DNA of 64,000 nt, from NCBI GenBank assembly GCA_019931245.1, contig JAINDL010000029.1, positions 25,112 through 89,111 on the forward strand, in the 5' to 3' direction. The notes under the pieces are model-generated. The model made no database searches, was not told where the DNA came from, and saw only the letters and a program-made list of their open reading frames with translations. The translations under genes were made by a program, and so were the position numbers. Position 1 is the first letter of the stretch, and each line of letters starts with the position of its first letter. The stretch is from Bryobacteraceae bacterium CoA2 C42 (GTDB taxonomy: Bacteria; Acidobacteriota; Terriglobia; Bryobacterales; Bryobacteraceae). Positions 43,036 through 51,414 of the stretch are shown one piece after another.

Positions 43036-44153
43036 TCCTTTACCTCCATGGTTCGTACGGCGTCCCAATTGAGCTCCACGCCCAGCCCCGCGCCGGGCGG
43101 CGGCGTGAGCCAGCCCTGCGCAATCATCCCGGCGCCCGTGATGATGTCGCGCTCGTAGCGCAGCGGGCCGAATGTCTCAATCGGGTAAGGCAGTTCCGGC
43201 AGCGCCACCGCCAGATGGGCGCAGGCCGCCGTGGCGATGCCCATTTCGGCCTGACTGCCGAGGATGCAGGGCACCCCGACAGCGGCGGCCAGCGCGAAGA
43301 TTTCGGCGGCGGCGCGGAGGCCGCCCGCTTCGCTGACGTAGACGTTCCAGACGTCGGCGGCTTCGGCGCGGGCCAGTTCATAGGCATCGCGCAGGGTATG
43401 GCAGCTTTCGTCGGCCATGACCGGCAGGCCGGTCTGCAGCCGCAGGGCGCGCAGGCCTTCGAGATTGCGGCGGCCGAGCGGCTGCTCGAACCACGCCACC
43501 GGCGCGGCATCGGCCAGCGTGCGCATGGCGTGGACCGCATCCGGCACCGTGCGCCAGGCCATGTTGGCATCGAGGCGCAACGGCACATCGACGGCGCGGG
43601 CTACCGCGGTAACAGCGGCGAGGTCGGCGGCCAGTTCGCGCCCCACCTTGAGCTTGATGGCTTGGAATCCGGCCGCGCGGCCGGCCGCGGCATCGGAGGC
43701 CATCTCCTCGGGCGACTTCTGATAGATGCCCCAGGCGAGGGCGGCCCGGTCGCGGCGGCGGCCGCCGAGCAGCGCCCAGACGGGCACGCCGAAATGGCGC
43801 CCGGTGGCGTCGAGCAGAGCCATTTCGAAGGCGGCGCGCAGGTAGGGCGCGCTCAACTCGCCGCCCAGCACGCGGTCGACTTCGGCGAGCACCGTGGGGA
43901 TCGCGAGAGCATCCAGGCCGGTGATGGCGGGCGCGATCAGCTTCCGCGCGGCGTGGCAGAGGGAGTGGCCGATGCGGGGGAAGGTGATGGAGATTTCGCC
44001 GAGGCCTTCGACGCCGTCTTCGGTGAGCAGGCGCACAACGCCGAACTCGGACGCCGTTACTGGGTCAGCCAGATTCAAGCCGGAGCGGACAGCCTCCTTG
44101 CGCGGCGCGCGGATGGCGAAGACCTCCACCTGGCGGATCCGCGACCCGCTCAC
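43032..44153 (-). CDS. Enolase-superfamily enzyme (mandelate racemase/muconate lactonizing type)
   Basis: 373 residues. The capping domain is at 1-125; the barrel follows with the catalytic KxK in AIKLKVGRELA, metal ligands in LRLDANMAW (Asp), AWFEQPLGRRN (Glu) and PVMADESCHT (Asp), and a Ser/Gly-rich C-terminal loop (ILGSQAEMGIATAA). The KxK and DES pattern fits the MLE subgroup (cycloisomerase, dipeptide epimerase or o-succinylbenzoate synthase-like). Menaquinone synthesis by MenC is conceivable, but the neighbours point to catabolism. ATGA overlaps on both sides. Confidence 0.88.
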   Translation of the reverse strand: MSGSRIRQVEVFAIRAPRKEAVRSGLNLADPVTASEFGVVRLLTEDGVEGLGEISITFPRIGHSLCHAARKLIAPAITGLDALAIPTVLAEVDRVLGGELSAPYLRAAFEMALLDATGRHFGVPVWALLGGRRRDRAALAWGIYQKSPEEMASDAAAGRAAGFQAIKLKVGRELAADLAAVTAVARAVDVPLRLDANMAWRTVPDAVHAMRTLADAAPVAWFEQPLGRRNLEGLRALRLQTGLPVMADESCHTLRDAYELARAEAADVWNVYVSEAGGLRAAAEIFALAAAVGVPCILGSQAEMGIATAACAHLAVALPELPYPIETFGPLRYERDIITGAGMIAQGWLTPPPGAGLGVELNWDAVRTMEVKE

Positions 44154-45028
44154 AGGTACCTCTTGGCGACCTTGGCGGCCACGGCGCCGGACTGGTAGTA
44201 GCCTATCGAGATCTGGCCGGTGTGCGTGAGCAGATCATAGGCTTTCCAGCGGTTCCAGCCGTAGGCCTGCTCCATCCACAGGATGAGCCAGGCGTAGGCC
44301 TGGGCGATGCCGCGTTCGAGCGGGGTGGCCGAGGAGATGCAGGCGATCTCATCGGCTGTTTCGAGGCGCGGACCGGGAATGGTCCAGCCCTTCCGGACGT
44401 CGACGGTGATCTCGGTTTCGGCCGGCATCTCGAGGCCCGAGGCGGAGAGTTCGCCGTGGCCCATGGCCGCGTGGGCATCGCCAAGGTAGAGCAGGGCACC
44501 GGGGACGAACACGGGCAGGTACAGCGTGGCGCCTTCGGCCACTTCGACGATGTCCATGTTGCCGCCGTGGGGGCCGGCGGGGTTGGTGGTGGGCGCTCCC
44601 CAGTCGGGCGCCGTGCCGATGCAGCCGAGCATGGGCCGGTAGGGGATCTTGGCGTGGGCGCTCCAGTGGATCACCCCGTCGGAGATTTCGCAGACGTGGG
44701 TGCCGGGCGGGCAGTCCGTGCCGAGCCATTCGGCGAGCATTTTGGGGTCGGAGGTGCGCGTGAAGCACTGGCCGAGGGTGGGGTGGATGCGGTGAATCGT
44801 CACCGCGAGGGTGTCGCCCTTTTCGGCGCCTTCGACGTAGATCGGCCCGGTGGTAGGGTTCGAGTACGGCATGGTGGCTTTGTTGCGCAGGTCGGCTTCG
44901 GTGCGAATCTGGCCGGAGAAGGCGTCCTGGCTCTCGACGCGAAGGCGGGCGCCGGAGGGGACGCGCAGGCGGGGCTCATCGAGCCGGTTGAACTCGTAGC
45001 AGAGCCGGCCGAGCGGAAGATGTTCCAT
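44150..45028 (-). CDS. Acetamidase/formamidase family protein
   Basis: 292 residues. FmdA/AmdA family: GPIYVEGAEKGDTLAVTIHRI, RPMLGCIGTAPDW, PAGPHGGNMDIVEVAEGATL, LPVFVPGALLYLGDAHAAMGHGELSASGLEMPAE contain the conserved metal-binding His and Asp residues. These enzymes release ammonia from small amides. It starts 2 bp after the DUF1080 stop and overlaps the enolase-family start by 4 bp. Confidence 0.93.
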   Translation of the reverse strand: MEHLPLGRLCYEFNRLDEPRLRVPSGARLRVESQDAFSGQIRTEADLRNKATMPYSNPTTGPIYVEGAEKGDTLAVTIHRIHPTLGQCFTRTSDPKMLAEWLGTDCPPGTHVCEISDGVIHWSAHAKIPYRPMLGCIGTAPDWGAPTTNPAGPHGGNMDIVEVAEGATLYLPVFVPGALLYLGDAHAAMGHGELSASGLEMPAETEITVDVRKGWTIPGPRLETADEIACISSATPLERGIAQAYAWLILWMEQAYGWNRWKAYDLLTHTGQISIGYYQSGAVAAKVAKRYL

Positions 45029-45030
45029 GG

Positions 45031-45837
45031 TTATCTTCCGAGCGGACGGATCTTGATATTGCGGAACCAGGCCGCGTCGCCGTGGTTCTGCAGGGCGATC
45101 GGACAGGATTGGTTTGGCTGATTCGCCAGGGCCTGATAGATGGGCGACTCCTTCGTCCAGCGGTCTGCGGTTTTGGCCAGCGCCGCCGGGGCGTTCATGT
45201 CGCCTTCGGCCACCTTGACGCCGTTCAGCCAGTGTTCGAAGTGCTTGCCTTTGACGATGACGCGGGCCTGGTTGAACTCGCCCACGGGCTTCGAGGCCGG
45301 CTGCGCGGCGGGAACCATGCCGTAGAGCGCGCCGGCCTGGTAGTAGGCGCCGCGCTGCGCGTCGCGGTGGGCGCCGTTGTCGATCACCTGATACTCGAAG
45401 CCGACGATGTATTCCTGCGTGCCGGTGGCGCGGGTGCCGTTGCGTTTGCGGGCGGAGTCGTTGGCGAGGTCTTCAAACTTTTTGTACTCTTTCATGCGGC
45501 GCTCGTCGAGCCAGAAGCGGTCCTGAATGCGATACTTCAACCCGCTGTTGCCGCCGGGGGAAACCTTCCATTCGAAGGCCAGTTCGAAGTCGCCGAACTT
45601 GGCCGCGGTGAACAGATCCTCGCGCAGCTTCGGATGGGGAACCGCCTTCAGGCAGCCGTCTTCAATCGCCCAGGAGTCGCCCGGCGGGGTCTGCCGGCGC
45701 AGGTCGTTCCACCCCGTCATGGACTTGCCGTCAAAGAGCAGCTTCCAACCGGCGGCTTTCTCTTCGGTGGTCAAACGATTGGGGTCCGCCGCGCCGAGGG
45801 CGGCGGCAAAAAGGGCAGCTAGATAAACGGTCCGCAT
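45031..45837 (-). CDS. Exported DUF1080 protein (3-keto-disaccharide hydrolase domain)
   Basis: 268 residues. Signal peptide VYLAALFAAALGAAD, then the concanavalin-like DUF1080 fold: WKLLFDGKSMTGWNDLR, FELAFEWKVSPGGNSGLKYR, YEYQVIDN-like FEYQVIDNGAHRD, ARVIVKGKHFEHWLNGVKV and FRNIKIRPL. Members with proven activity hydrolyse 3-keto-glycosides in the periplasm. It is the first gene of the minus-strand catabolic operon and only 21 bp separate its start from the divergent esterase. Confidence 0.92.
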   Translation of the reverse strand: MRTVYLAALFAAALGAADPNRLTTEEKAAGWKLLFDGKSMTGWNDLRRQTPPGDSWAIEDGCLKAVPHPKLREDLFTAAKFGDFELAFEWKVSPGGNSGLKYRIQDRFWLDERRMKEYKKFEDLANDSARKRNGTRATGTQEYIVGFEYQVIDNGAHRDAQRGAYYQAGALYGMVPAAQPASKPVGEFNQARVIVKGKHFEHWLNGVKVAEGDMNAPAALAKTADRWTKESPIYQALANQPNQSCPIALQNHGDAAWFRNIKIRPLGR

Positions 45838-45858
45838 TGCCTTTACACTAGCAAAACC

Positions 45859-46728
45859 ATGCTTCGTGCTCTGGCACTTCTTCTCGCCGCTCTACCGCTG
45901 GCCGCCCAGTATCCGCCTGTCCTGCCGGGCGCGCGGGAGGAGGTCTACAAGACCATCGGGGAGACGCGGCTTCGCCTTTGGATCTTCACCCCCGAGCAGA
46001 CCTCGAACCCCCAGCCGCGGCCGGCCATCGTGTTCTTCTTTGGCGGCGGCTGGACGAGCGGCACTCCGGGCCAGTTCGAGCAGCAGGCCAAGCTGCTGCG
46101 GGCCCGCGGGATGGTGGCCATAGTGGCCGACTATCGCGTGGCGTCGCGCCATCAGGTGAAGGCGGACGCCTGCCTGCGGGATGCCAAGTCGGCCCTGCGC
46201 TACGTCCGCGCCAACGCCCGGCGTCTCGGCATCGACCCGAACCGGATTGCGGCCGGCGGCGGCTCGGCGGGTGGCCACCTGGCAGCCGCCACGGCGGCCG
46301 TGCCGGGGTTTGAAGAAGCCGGCGAGGATACCGCCATCAGTTCACGGCCCAACGCTCTGGTGCTATTCAACCCGGTGCTGGTGCTGGGCGCGGTGGCCGG
46401 CGCGGAGCTGCCCAAGGATCCCATACGGCTCGATGCCAACCGCTTCGGCGTGCCGCCGGCCGAGCTCTCGCCTTACCATCACCTGCAGCGCAACGGTCCG
46501 CCGACCATCATCTTCCACGGCGAGGCGGACACCACCGTGCCGCTCGCCTCCATCGAACTCTACCGCGAACGCGCCCTTTCGCTGGGCATCGCCTGCGAAC
46601 TGGTTCGGTATCCCGGCCAGACCCACGGCTTTTTCAACTACGGCCGCGGCAACAATGAGTTCTTCGAAAAGACGACGGCGCGGATGGTGGCCTTTCTCGA
46701 GCAGCTTGGCTATTTGGCCGGGGCCTGA
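45859..46728 (+). CDS. Exported alpha/beta hydrolase (esterase/lipase, acetyl esterase type)
   Basis: 289 residues. Signal peptide RALALLLAALPLAAQ. The oxyanion motif is FFFGGGWTSGTPGQ (HGG-like), the nucleophile is Ser in IAAGGGSAGGHLAAATAA, the Asp is in FHGEADTTVPLAS and the His in PGQTHGFFNYG. It resembles BD-FAE and acetyl-xylan esterases that deacetylate plant polysaccharides. A TACACT box ends 9 bp before the ATG, so the mRNA may be leaderless. It converges on the FAD enzyme with a 19-bp overlap. Confidence 0.88.
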   Translation: MLRALALLLAALPLAAQYPPVLPGAREEVYKTIGETRLRLWIFTPEQTSNPQPRPAIVFFFGGGWTSGTPGQFEQQAKLLRARGMVAIVADYRVASRHQVKADACLRDAKSALRYVRANARRLGIDPNRIAAGGGSAGGHLAAATAAVPGFEEAGEDTAISSRPNALVLFNPVLVLGAVAGAELPKDPIRLDANRFGVPPAELSPYHHLQRNGPPTIIFHGEADTTVPLASIELYRERALSLGIACELVRYPGQTHGFFNYGRGNNEFFEKTTARMVAFLEQLGYLAGA

Positions 46729-48353
46729 TAGGCGAGCACCTGGCCGTCTTTCTCAAGCCGGCTGCGCAGTTCGGTGTACGGCACGTCCTGCACCGCGATG
46801 CCCCGTTCGATCGCCATCACGGCCGCCGTCGCCGCCGACTGGCCCAGAATCATGAACACGGGCTCCATGCGGATGGAGCCATAGGCGATGTGCGAACTCG
46901 ATAGACAGACCGGCACGAGCAGATTCTCCACCTGCTCCTTTTTCGGCACGAGCGAACCGTAGGCGATCTGATAGGGGCCGTTGGTGGAAACGCCGATATC
47001 GCCCTCGTTTTGCACATAGCCTTCGGGCGTGATGTAGCGCTGGATGTTGTGCGAGTCGATGCCGTAGGAACCCATGCCGATGGGCTCGGGAGTGGGTCGC
47101 TGCTTGGTCAGTTCGCTCGCGGTCATGACATAGCGGCCGATCATGCGCCGGGCTTCGCGGATGTACATCTGATGGGGCCAGTGGCCGGTGGTCTTGAACT
47201 CGTCCTTGGCGAGGCCCCAGCGGCTCATCGCCTCCCGAACGGCGGCGGGCACGCGCGGGTCGTTGGCGACGAAGTAGAGCCAGCCCTGCTGGTAACGGAC
47301 ATGCTCGTCGAAGATCTCCTGCCGCCGGGCGTAGGTGGCTTCCGGGTAGTCCCAGTTGCGGCCGATGTTGTCGCTGCTGAAGGGGCCGTGGTTATTGGTG
47401 TCGGTTTTGGCGTTGGGGATGGCGTCGAACTTCTGGAAGGTCTCCGGCCAGCCAGCCTCGTAGATGCGCGCGAGCAGTTCGTACTCGCGGGGGTCGTAGC
47501 CGGCGGGCTTCGGGAAGGGGACGCGGTTCTTTTCTGCTTGCGTAAGGCAGAGGCGGAAGCAGTAGGCCTGAATTTTCTTATCGGCGGCGCCGTACTCGCC
47601 CGGCGGTTCGGTGCTGATGCGGGGCAGGACGCCGCTGCGGGGGTCGCCGGGGATGACATAGGGGGAGATTTTGGTGGGCAATACGCCGAAGTGATGGCGG
47701 TGGTGGAGGACGCCGGTCTGCACCCCGGCCCACTTTTCGCCGTACTGCTGCATGGACTCGCGGCCGACGTGATAGCTGACGCCGGCGGCCGCCATCAGGT
47801 CGCCTTCGTAGGTGGCATCGAGGAACATGCGGGCGGCGTAGGTCTTGCCGTTCTGCATGGTGATGGAGGTGATGCGGCCGCCGGTTTTTTTGACGCCGCT
47901 CGCGCGGTCGAGCCAGGAGTTTCGAAAGACCGGGATCTGCATCTCTTTGATCCAGTCTTCGTAGACGCGTTCGGCCACGTGGGGCTCGAAGATCCACATG
48001 GTGCGGGCTTCCTGATCGAGCGCCACGGTTCCCTGGCCTTTGTTGCCGAACTCGGATTGCTTCTGCCACTTCCAGGCCGCGGGTTGTGCGTAGTGCCGCC
48101 AGACGCGGTGGTAGAACTCACGCGAGAGCCCGCCGATTACGGCCTTGTTGCCCGAATCGGTCCAGCCGAGGCCGCCGGCGGTGAGTCCGCCGAGATGTCT
48201 TTCGGGGCAGACCAGGGCGACGGATCTGCCCATCTTCTTCGTTTGTACGGCGGCGGTCATCGCCGCTGATGTGCAGCCGTAAACAACCACGTCGTAGGTG
48301 GCCGGGATGGCCGGGGCGGCGGTGAGAAGGACAAGAGCAACGGTCCGGAGCAT
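46710..48353 (-). CDS. Exported FAD-dependent oxidoreductase
   Basis: 547 residues from the ATG at 48353; a frame to 48386 is open but its extra residues precede the signal peptide (RTVALVLLTAAPAIPA). A Rossmann fold with YDVVVYGCTSAAMTAAVQTK and CPERHLGGLTAGGLGWTD is the FAD-binding start of the pfam12831 type. MFLDATYEGDLMAAAGVSY and MEPVFMILGQSAATAAVMAI are other conserved parts. Relatives are annotated xanthan lyase-like or FAD-dependent oxidoreductases next to glycan genes; the reaction is unknown. Confidence 0.87.
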   Translation of the reverse strand: MLRTVALVLLTAAPAIPATYDVVVYGCTSAAMTAAVQTKKMGRSVALVCPERHLGGLTAGGLGWTDSGNKAVIGGLSREFYHRVWRHYAQPAAWKWQKQSEFGNKGQGTVALDQEARTMWIFEPHVAERVYEDWIKEMQIPVFRNSWLDRASGVKKTGGRITSITMQNGKTYAARMFLDATYEGDLMAAAGVSYHVGRESMQQYGEKWAGVQTGVLHHRHHFGVLPTKISPYVIPGDPRSGVLPRISTEPPGEYGAADKKIQAYCFRLCLTQAEKNRVPFPKPAGYDPREYELLARIYEAGWPETFQKFDAIPNAKTDTNNHGPFSSDNIGRNWDYPEATYARRQEIFDEHVRYQQGWLYFVANDPRVPAAVREAMSRWGLAKDEFKTTGHWPHQMYIREARRMIGRYVMTASELTKQRPTPEPIGMGSYGIDSHNIQRYITPEGYVQNEGDIGVSTNGPYQIAYGSLVPKKEQVENLLVPVCLSSSHIAYGSIRMEPVFMILGQSAATAAVMAIERGIAVQDVPYTELRSRLEKDGQVLAYQAPAK

Positions 48354-48430
48354 CCCTCTACTGTATTGCCAACTGCCGGGCAGCACATCGAACCGGCGAA
48401 AGTTCGCTAGCCTGGTGGGCGGAATACTCT

Positions 48431-49906
48431 ATGAGCCTGGACGTGCTGGTCGATCTCGTTCATCAGGGCGCTGCCGCCCCTTGGGAAGCCGCCAATCAGC
48501 AATGGTTCGACGGCCTCTTCGGCGCCGCCTCCGGCCGGTACGCGGAGAAGGCCAGGAACGATGTGCAGCTTCGCTCGCCGGAGATGAAGGACGACAAGGG
48601 CGTCTCCTACGCGGCGATCATTCACAAGGACAATCCGCGCTCCGGGCGCTATCGCGGCACCAGCTTTGTCGTTTTCCCCTCGAAGGAAGGTCCTTGTCTG
48701 GCGGGTCTCGTCGTCGGCACCGATGGGCTCTCCCCGGACGAATCCATCCTGGGCCGCCCCGGCCATGCGCGGAAGGCCCGGGCCATCGCCAGCTGGCTGA
48801 ACGCCCAGTATGGCCATGGCGAGAGAGTCGCCTGGGCCAAGCAGGACCCCACCCGGACCGACGAAGAGCTCCCGGGCGACCTGTTGAACGACTGGCCAGA
48901 GCATTGGGATGCCCTCAAGCGTTATGGCAAGGAGGTCTACCTGCTCTTCCGTCCCACCGCGGACCGCGCGGCAACTCACGCCGCCGTCGCCAGTTGTATC
49001 GACCTGCTGTTCGCCGAGCGGGGCCATCAACCGTTGGCCAAGTACAAAGACCAGGCAAAGGCGATGGAAGCCGCGTGGTTCGATCACCTCATGCCCGGCG
49101 TTGAGGAGAGCACCGTTGCCAGTTTGCTGGGCCGGCGCCGCTTCGTGATTCTGCAAGGCCCGCCGGGCACTGGCAAGACCCGTTTGGCGGTGAATCTGCT
49201 GCGCGGGGCTTACCAGGGCCACGGACAGTCGATTCAGTTCCACGCCAACACCACCTACGAATCCTTCGTCGGTGGCCTGGCCCCGCAGCACGCGGGCGAT
49301 GCGCTGGGCCTGCGCTTCGCACCCGAACCCGGCTTTCTGATGCGGGCCGCCGCCGCCGCCTTCGAAGATCCGTCGCGCCCCTATCTGCTTCATATTGACG
49401 AGATTAATCGCGCCGATCTCGGCAAGGTGCTGGGCGAAGGCCTCTTCCTGCTGGAGGCGCATGCCGATGGGCCCCGCGCCATCGAACTTCCCTACGACTT
49501 TGGTCCGCCTTTCCGCCGTAGCTTCCACCTGCCACCGAACCTCCATTTGCTCGGCACCATGAACTCGGCCGACCGCAGCATCGCCCTGGTCGATGCCGCG
49601 GTGCGCCGCCGTTTTGCGTTTCTGTCGCTGTGGCCGCGCATGAGCGTGGTCAGCGCGAACAGTTGCCCCTTGATGGTCGAGGCCTTTACGCGTCTGGTGA
49701 GTCTGTTTGTGGAGTTCGCCGGCGATGACACCCTGCCGCTGGTGCCCGGCCATTCGTACTTCCTCGAGGCGAACCCGGCGGAGGCGCCCATGGCACTCCG
49801 CACCAATCTCGCGCCGCTGCTGGAGGAGTATCTTGCACAGGGCTACGTCGGCAGTTTCGCCGAATCCATTCGGGGCTACCTCCAATGGCTACAAGCAAAG
49901 GCATAA
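48431..49906 (+). CDS. mcrB: McrB-type AAA+ ATPase/GTPase of a type IV-like restriction system
   Basis: 491 residues. The motor (about 225-430) shows Walker A GPPGTGKT, Walker B LLHIDEINRADLGKVLGE and the McrB signature MNSADRSIALVDAAVRRRF. The first 200 residues form a separate domain (YAAIIHKDNPRSGRYRGTSF, LVVGTDGLSPDESILGRPGH) that is neither EVE nor clear DUF3578; in McrB proteins this position holds the modified-DNA reader. The motor drives the partner nuclease, whose gene overlaps by 22 bp. The gene stands apart from its neighbours behind its own 77-bp upstream gap. Confidence 0.9.
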   Translation: MSLDVLVDLVHQGAAAPWEAANQQWFDGLFGAASGRYAEKARNDVQLRSPEMKDDKGVSYAAIIHKDNPRSGRYRGTSFVVFPSKEGPCLAGLVVGTDGLSPDESILGRPGHARKARAIASWLNAQYGHGERVAWAKQDPTRTDEELPGDLLNDWPEHWDALKRYGKEVYLLFRPTADRAATHAAVASCIDLLFAERGHQPLAKYKDQAKAMEAAWFDHLMPGVEESTVASLLGRRRFVILQGPPGTGKTRLAVNLLRGAYQGHGQSIQFHANTTYESFVGGLAPQHAGDALGLRFAPEPGFLMRAAAAAFEDPSRPYLLHIDEINRADLGKVLGEGLFLLEAHADGPRAIELPYDFGPPFRRSFHLPPNLHLLGTMNSADRSIALVDAAVRRRFAFLSLWPRMSVVSANSCPLMVEAFTRLVSLFVEFAGDDTLPLVPGHSYFLEANPAEAPMALRTNLAPLLEEYLAQGYVGSFAESIRGYLQWLQAKA

Positions 49907-51357
49907 GGAGCGCTCCGCTCCAAGCCCCGCCCCGGGAGCGGAATCCGTGCATCGAACTCGCCGACCAATCCGCGCGAGATCTGCCGGCCGCTGCGTTGTT
50001 CACCGGAGCCGATGCCCCCACGGCCGCGCGCCTGGCCGATCAGTTTGCCCGGTTGAACGAACCACTCCTGCGCCGGTTCGACGTCCGGTTGGCGTCGCGC
50101 TTTGACGGCAGCCAGGTTCATCTCAGCTTTAGCGCCGGCAATCAGGTCGGGGCGATTCCCCTGCTCTCGCCGACGACCGCCCGCCCCGACTACGGCCTCG
50201 TCGTCCAACCGCGATTCCCCTGGGCCGGCATCGGCCCGCTGCTGGCACGCATGGGCTGGCGCGTGGCGCCCCAACCGTTGCGCCTCCCTCTGCTGCGCCG
50301 CTCCGAGCGCCGCGTGCCACCCTGGGTGCTTTCCTCGATGGTGCTCGTTCGCATGAAGGCGCTCCTGCAATCGCTGGCGCGGCGGTTTGAAACCGCCACC
50401 GAAGATCTGGCGGCGCCGCGCGGTCAGGTCGACTGGACGGTCTACTCGCGCGCCCGCATCCCCTTCGGACGCTTAACCTCCATTCCGTGCACGTTTCCGG
50501 AGCTACGCGACGATCGCCACCTGCTCTCTGCCATCCGCTACACGGTAGAACGCCACGCCCGGTCCCTCGAAGCGCAGCGCATACATGGCGGGTTTGTCGG
50601 CACATTGATTGCCCTCGCCCAGGATCTGCTGGCAGCGCTCCGCGGAGTTTCCGCCGCGGCCCCAGCTCCCGGGATGCTCCACACCTGGAGCCGCCGTCCG
50701 CTGCTGCCGCTGCCCTTCCGCGAAGGGCTCCAGGCCATCGATTGGACGGTCGAGGATCGCGGACTGGCCGGGTTGAGTGAGCTCGAGGGGATCCCCTGGG
50801 TGATGGCCATGGATCGCTTCTTCGAGGCGTGGGTGGAGACGCAGTTCGCCGCACTGGCCGGTAGAACCGGAGGAAGACTGCGTAGCGGGCGCAAGAACGA
50901 AACGGTGGCCGCCCTTCACTGGCATCCCGGCTCTTTGGGCTCCCAGCGTACGCTGGTGCCGGACCTGATCATCGAATGGCCCGGCCTGACGCTGATCGTC
51001 GACGCCAAGTACAAGCGGCACTTCGAAGATTTGCAGGAGACCAACTGGCGCCACGCCGCCACCTCCCTGCAGGAAGCGCACCGGCACGATCTGCTGCAAG
51101 TGCTCGCCTACGCCAACCTCGCGCGCCAGAACCGCGTTGTCACCTGCCTTGCCTATCCCTGCGCCCGCCCGCTCTGGGACGACCTCTCCCGCCGCGGCCG
51201 TATTGTGCAGACCGCCGAGATCCCCAGCGCGCCCCGCCCTCTCTCAGTCTGGCTCACCGCTATCCCCATGGTGGAGGAGGCCGCCGAACTCTTCGCCCCG
51301 CTCGAAACCCACGTCCTCGCGCGGCTCCGGGAGCCTAACGGAGCCACCCATCGCTGA
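49885..51357 (+). CDS. mcrC: McrC-type nuclease subunit
   Basis: 490 residues. The N-terminal two thirds (about 20-320) is the poorly conserved McrC body that docks on McrB. The C-terminal PD-(D/E)xK nuclease has LVPDLIIEWPGLTLIVDAKYK (Asp, Asp, Lys) and DLLQVLAYANLARQN (the conserved Gln). The ATG at 49885 lies inside mcrB and shares 22 bp, which fixes co-translation. E. coli McrC has about 350 residues, so this is a longer form. It is predicted to cut DNA recognised by the McrB partner. Confidence 0.87.
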   Translation: MATSKGIRSAPLQAPPRERNPCIELADQSARDLPAAALFTGADAPTAARLADQFARLNEPLLRRFDVRLASRFDGSQVHLSFSAGNQVGAIPLLSPTTARPDYGLVVQPRFPWAGIGPLLARMGWRVAPQPLRLPLLRRSERRVPPWVLSSMVLVRMKALLQSLARRFETATEDLAAPRGQVDWTVYSRARIPFGRLTSIPCTFPELRDDRHLLSAIRYTVERHARSLEAQRIHGGFVGTLIALAQDLLAALRGVSAAAPAPGMLHTWSRRPLLPLPFREGLQAIDWTVEDRGLAGLSELEGIPWVMAMDRFFEAWVETQFAALAGRTGGRLRSGRKNETVAALHWHPGSLGSQRTLVPDLIIEWPGLTLIVDAKYKRHFEDLQETNWRHAATSLQEAHRHDLLQVLAYANLARQNRVVTCLAYPCARPLWDDLSRRGRIVQTAEIPSAPRPLSVWLTAIPMVEEAAELFAPLETHVLARLREPNGATHR

Positions 51358-51414
51358 TCCCCACACTTGGCCAGCAAACCATACGGCTCCGGACGCCGGA
51401 ACCGGAATATTTAC

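Noticed and set aside
40900..48500. A dif-like XerCD site near the composition switch
   Set aside because: Read by eye, no 28-bp site with the expected two half-sites was found; a search program would be needed.
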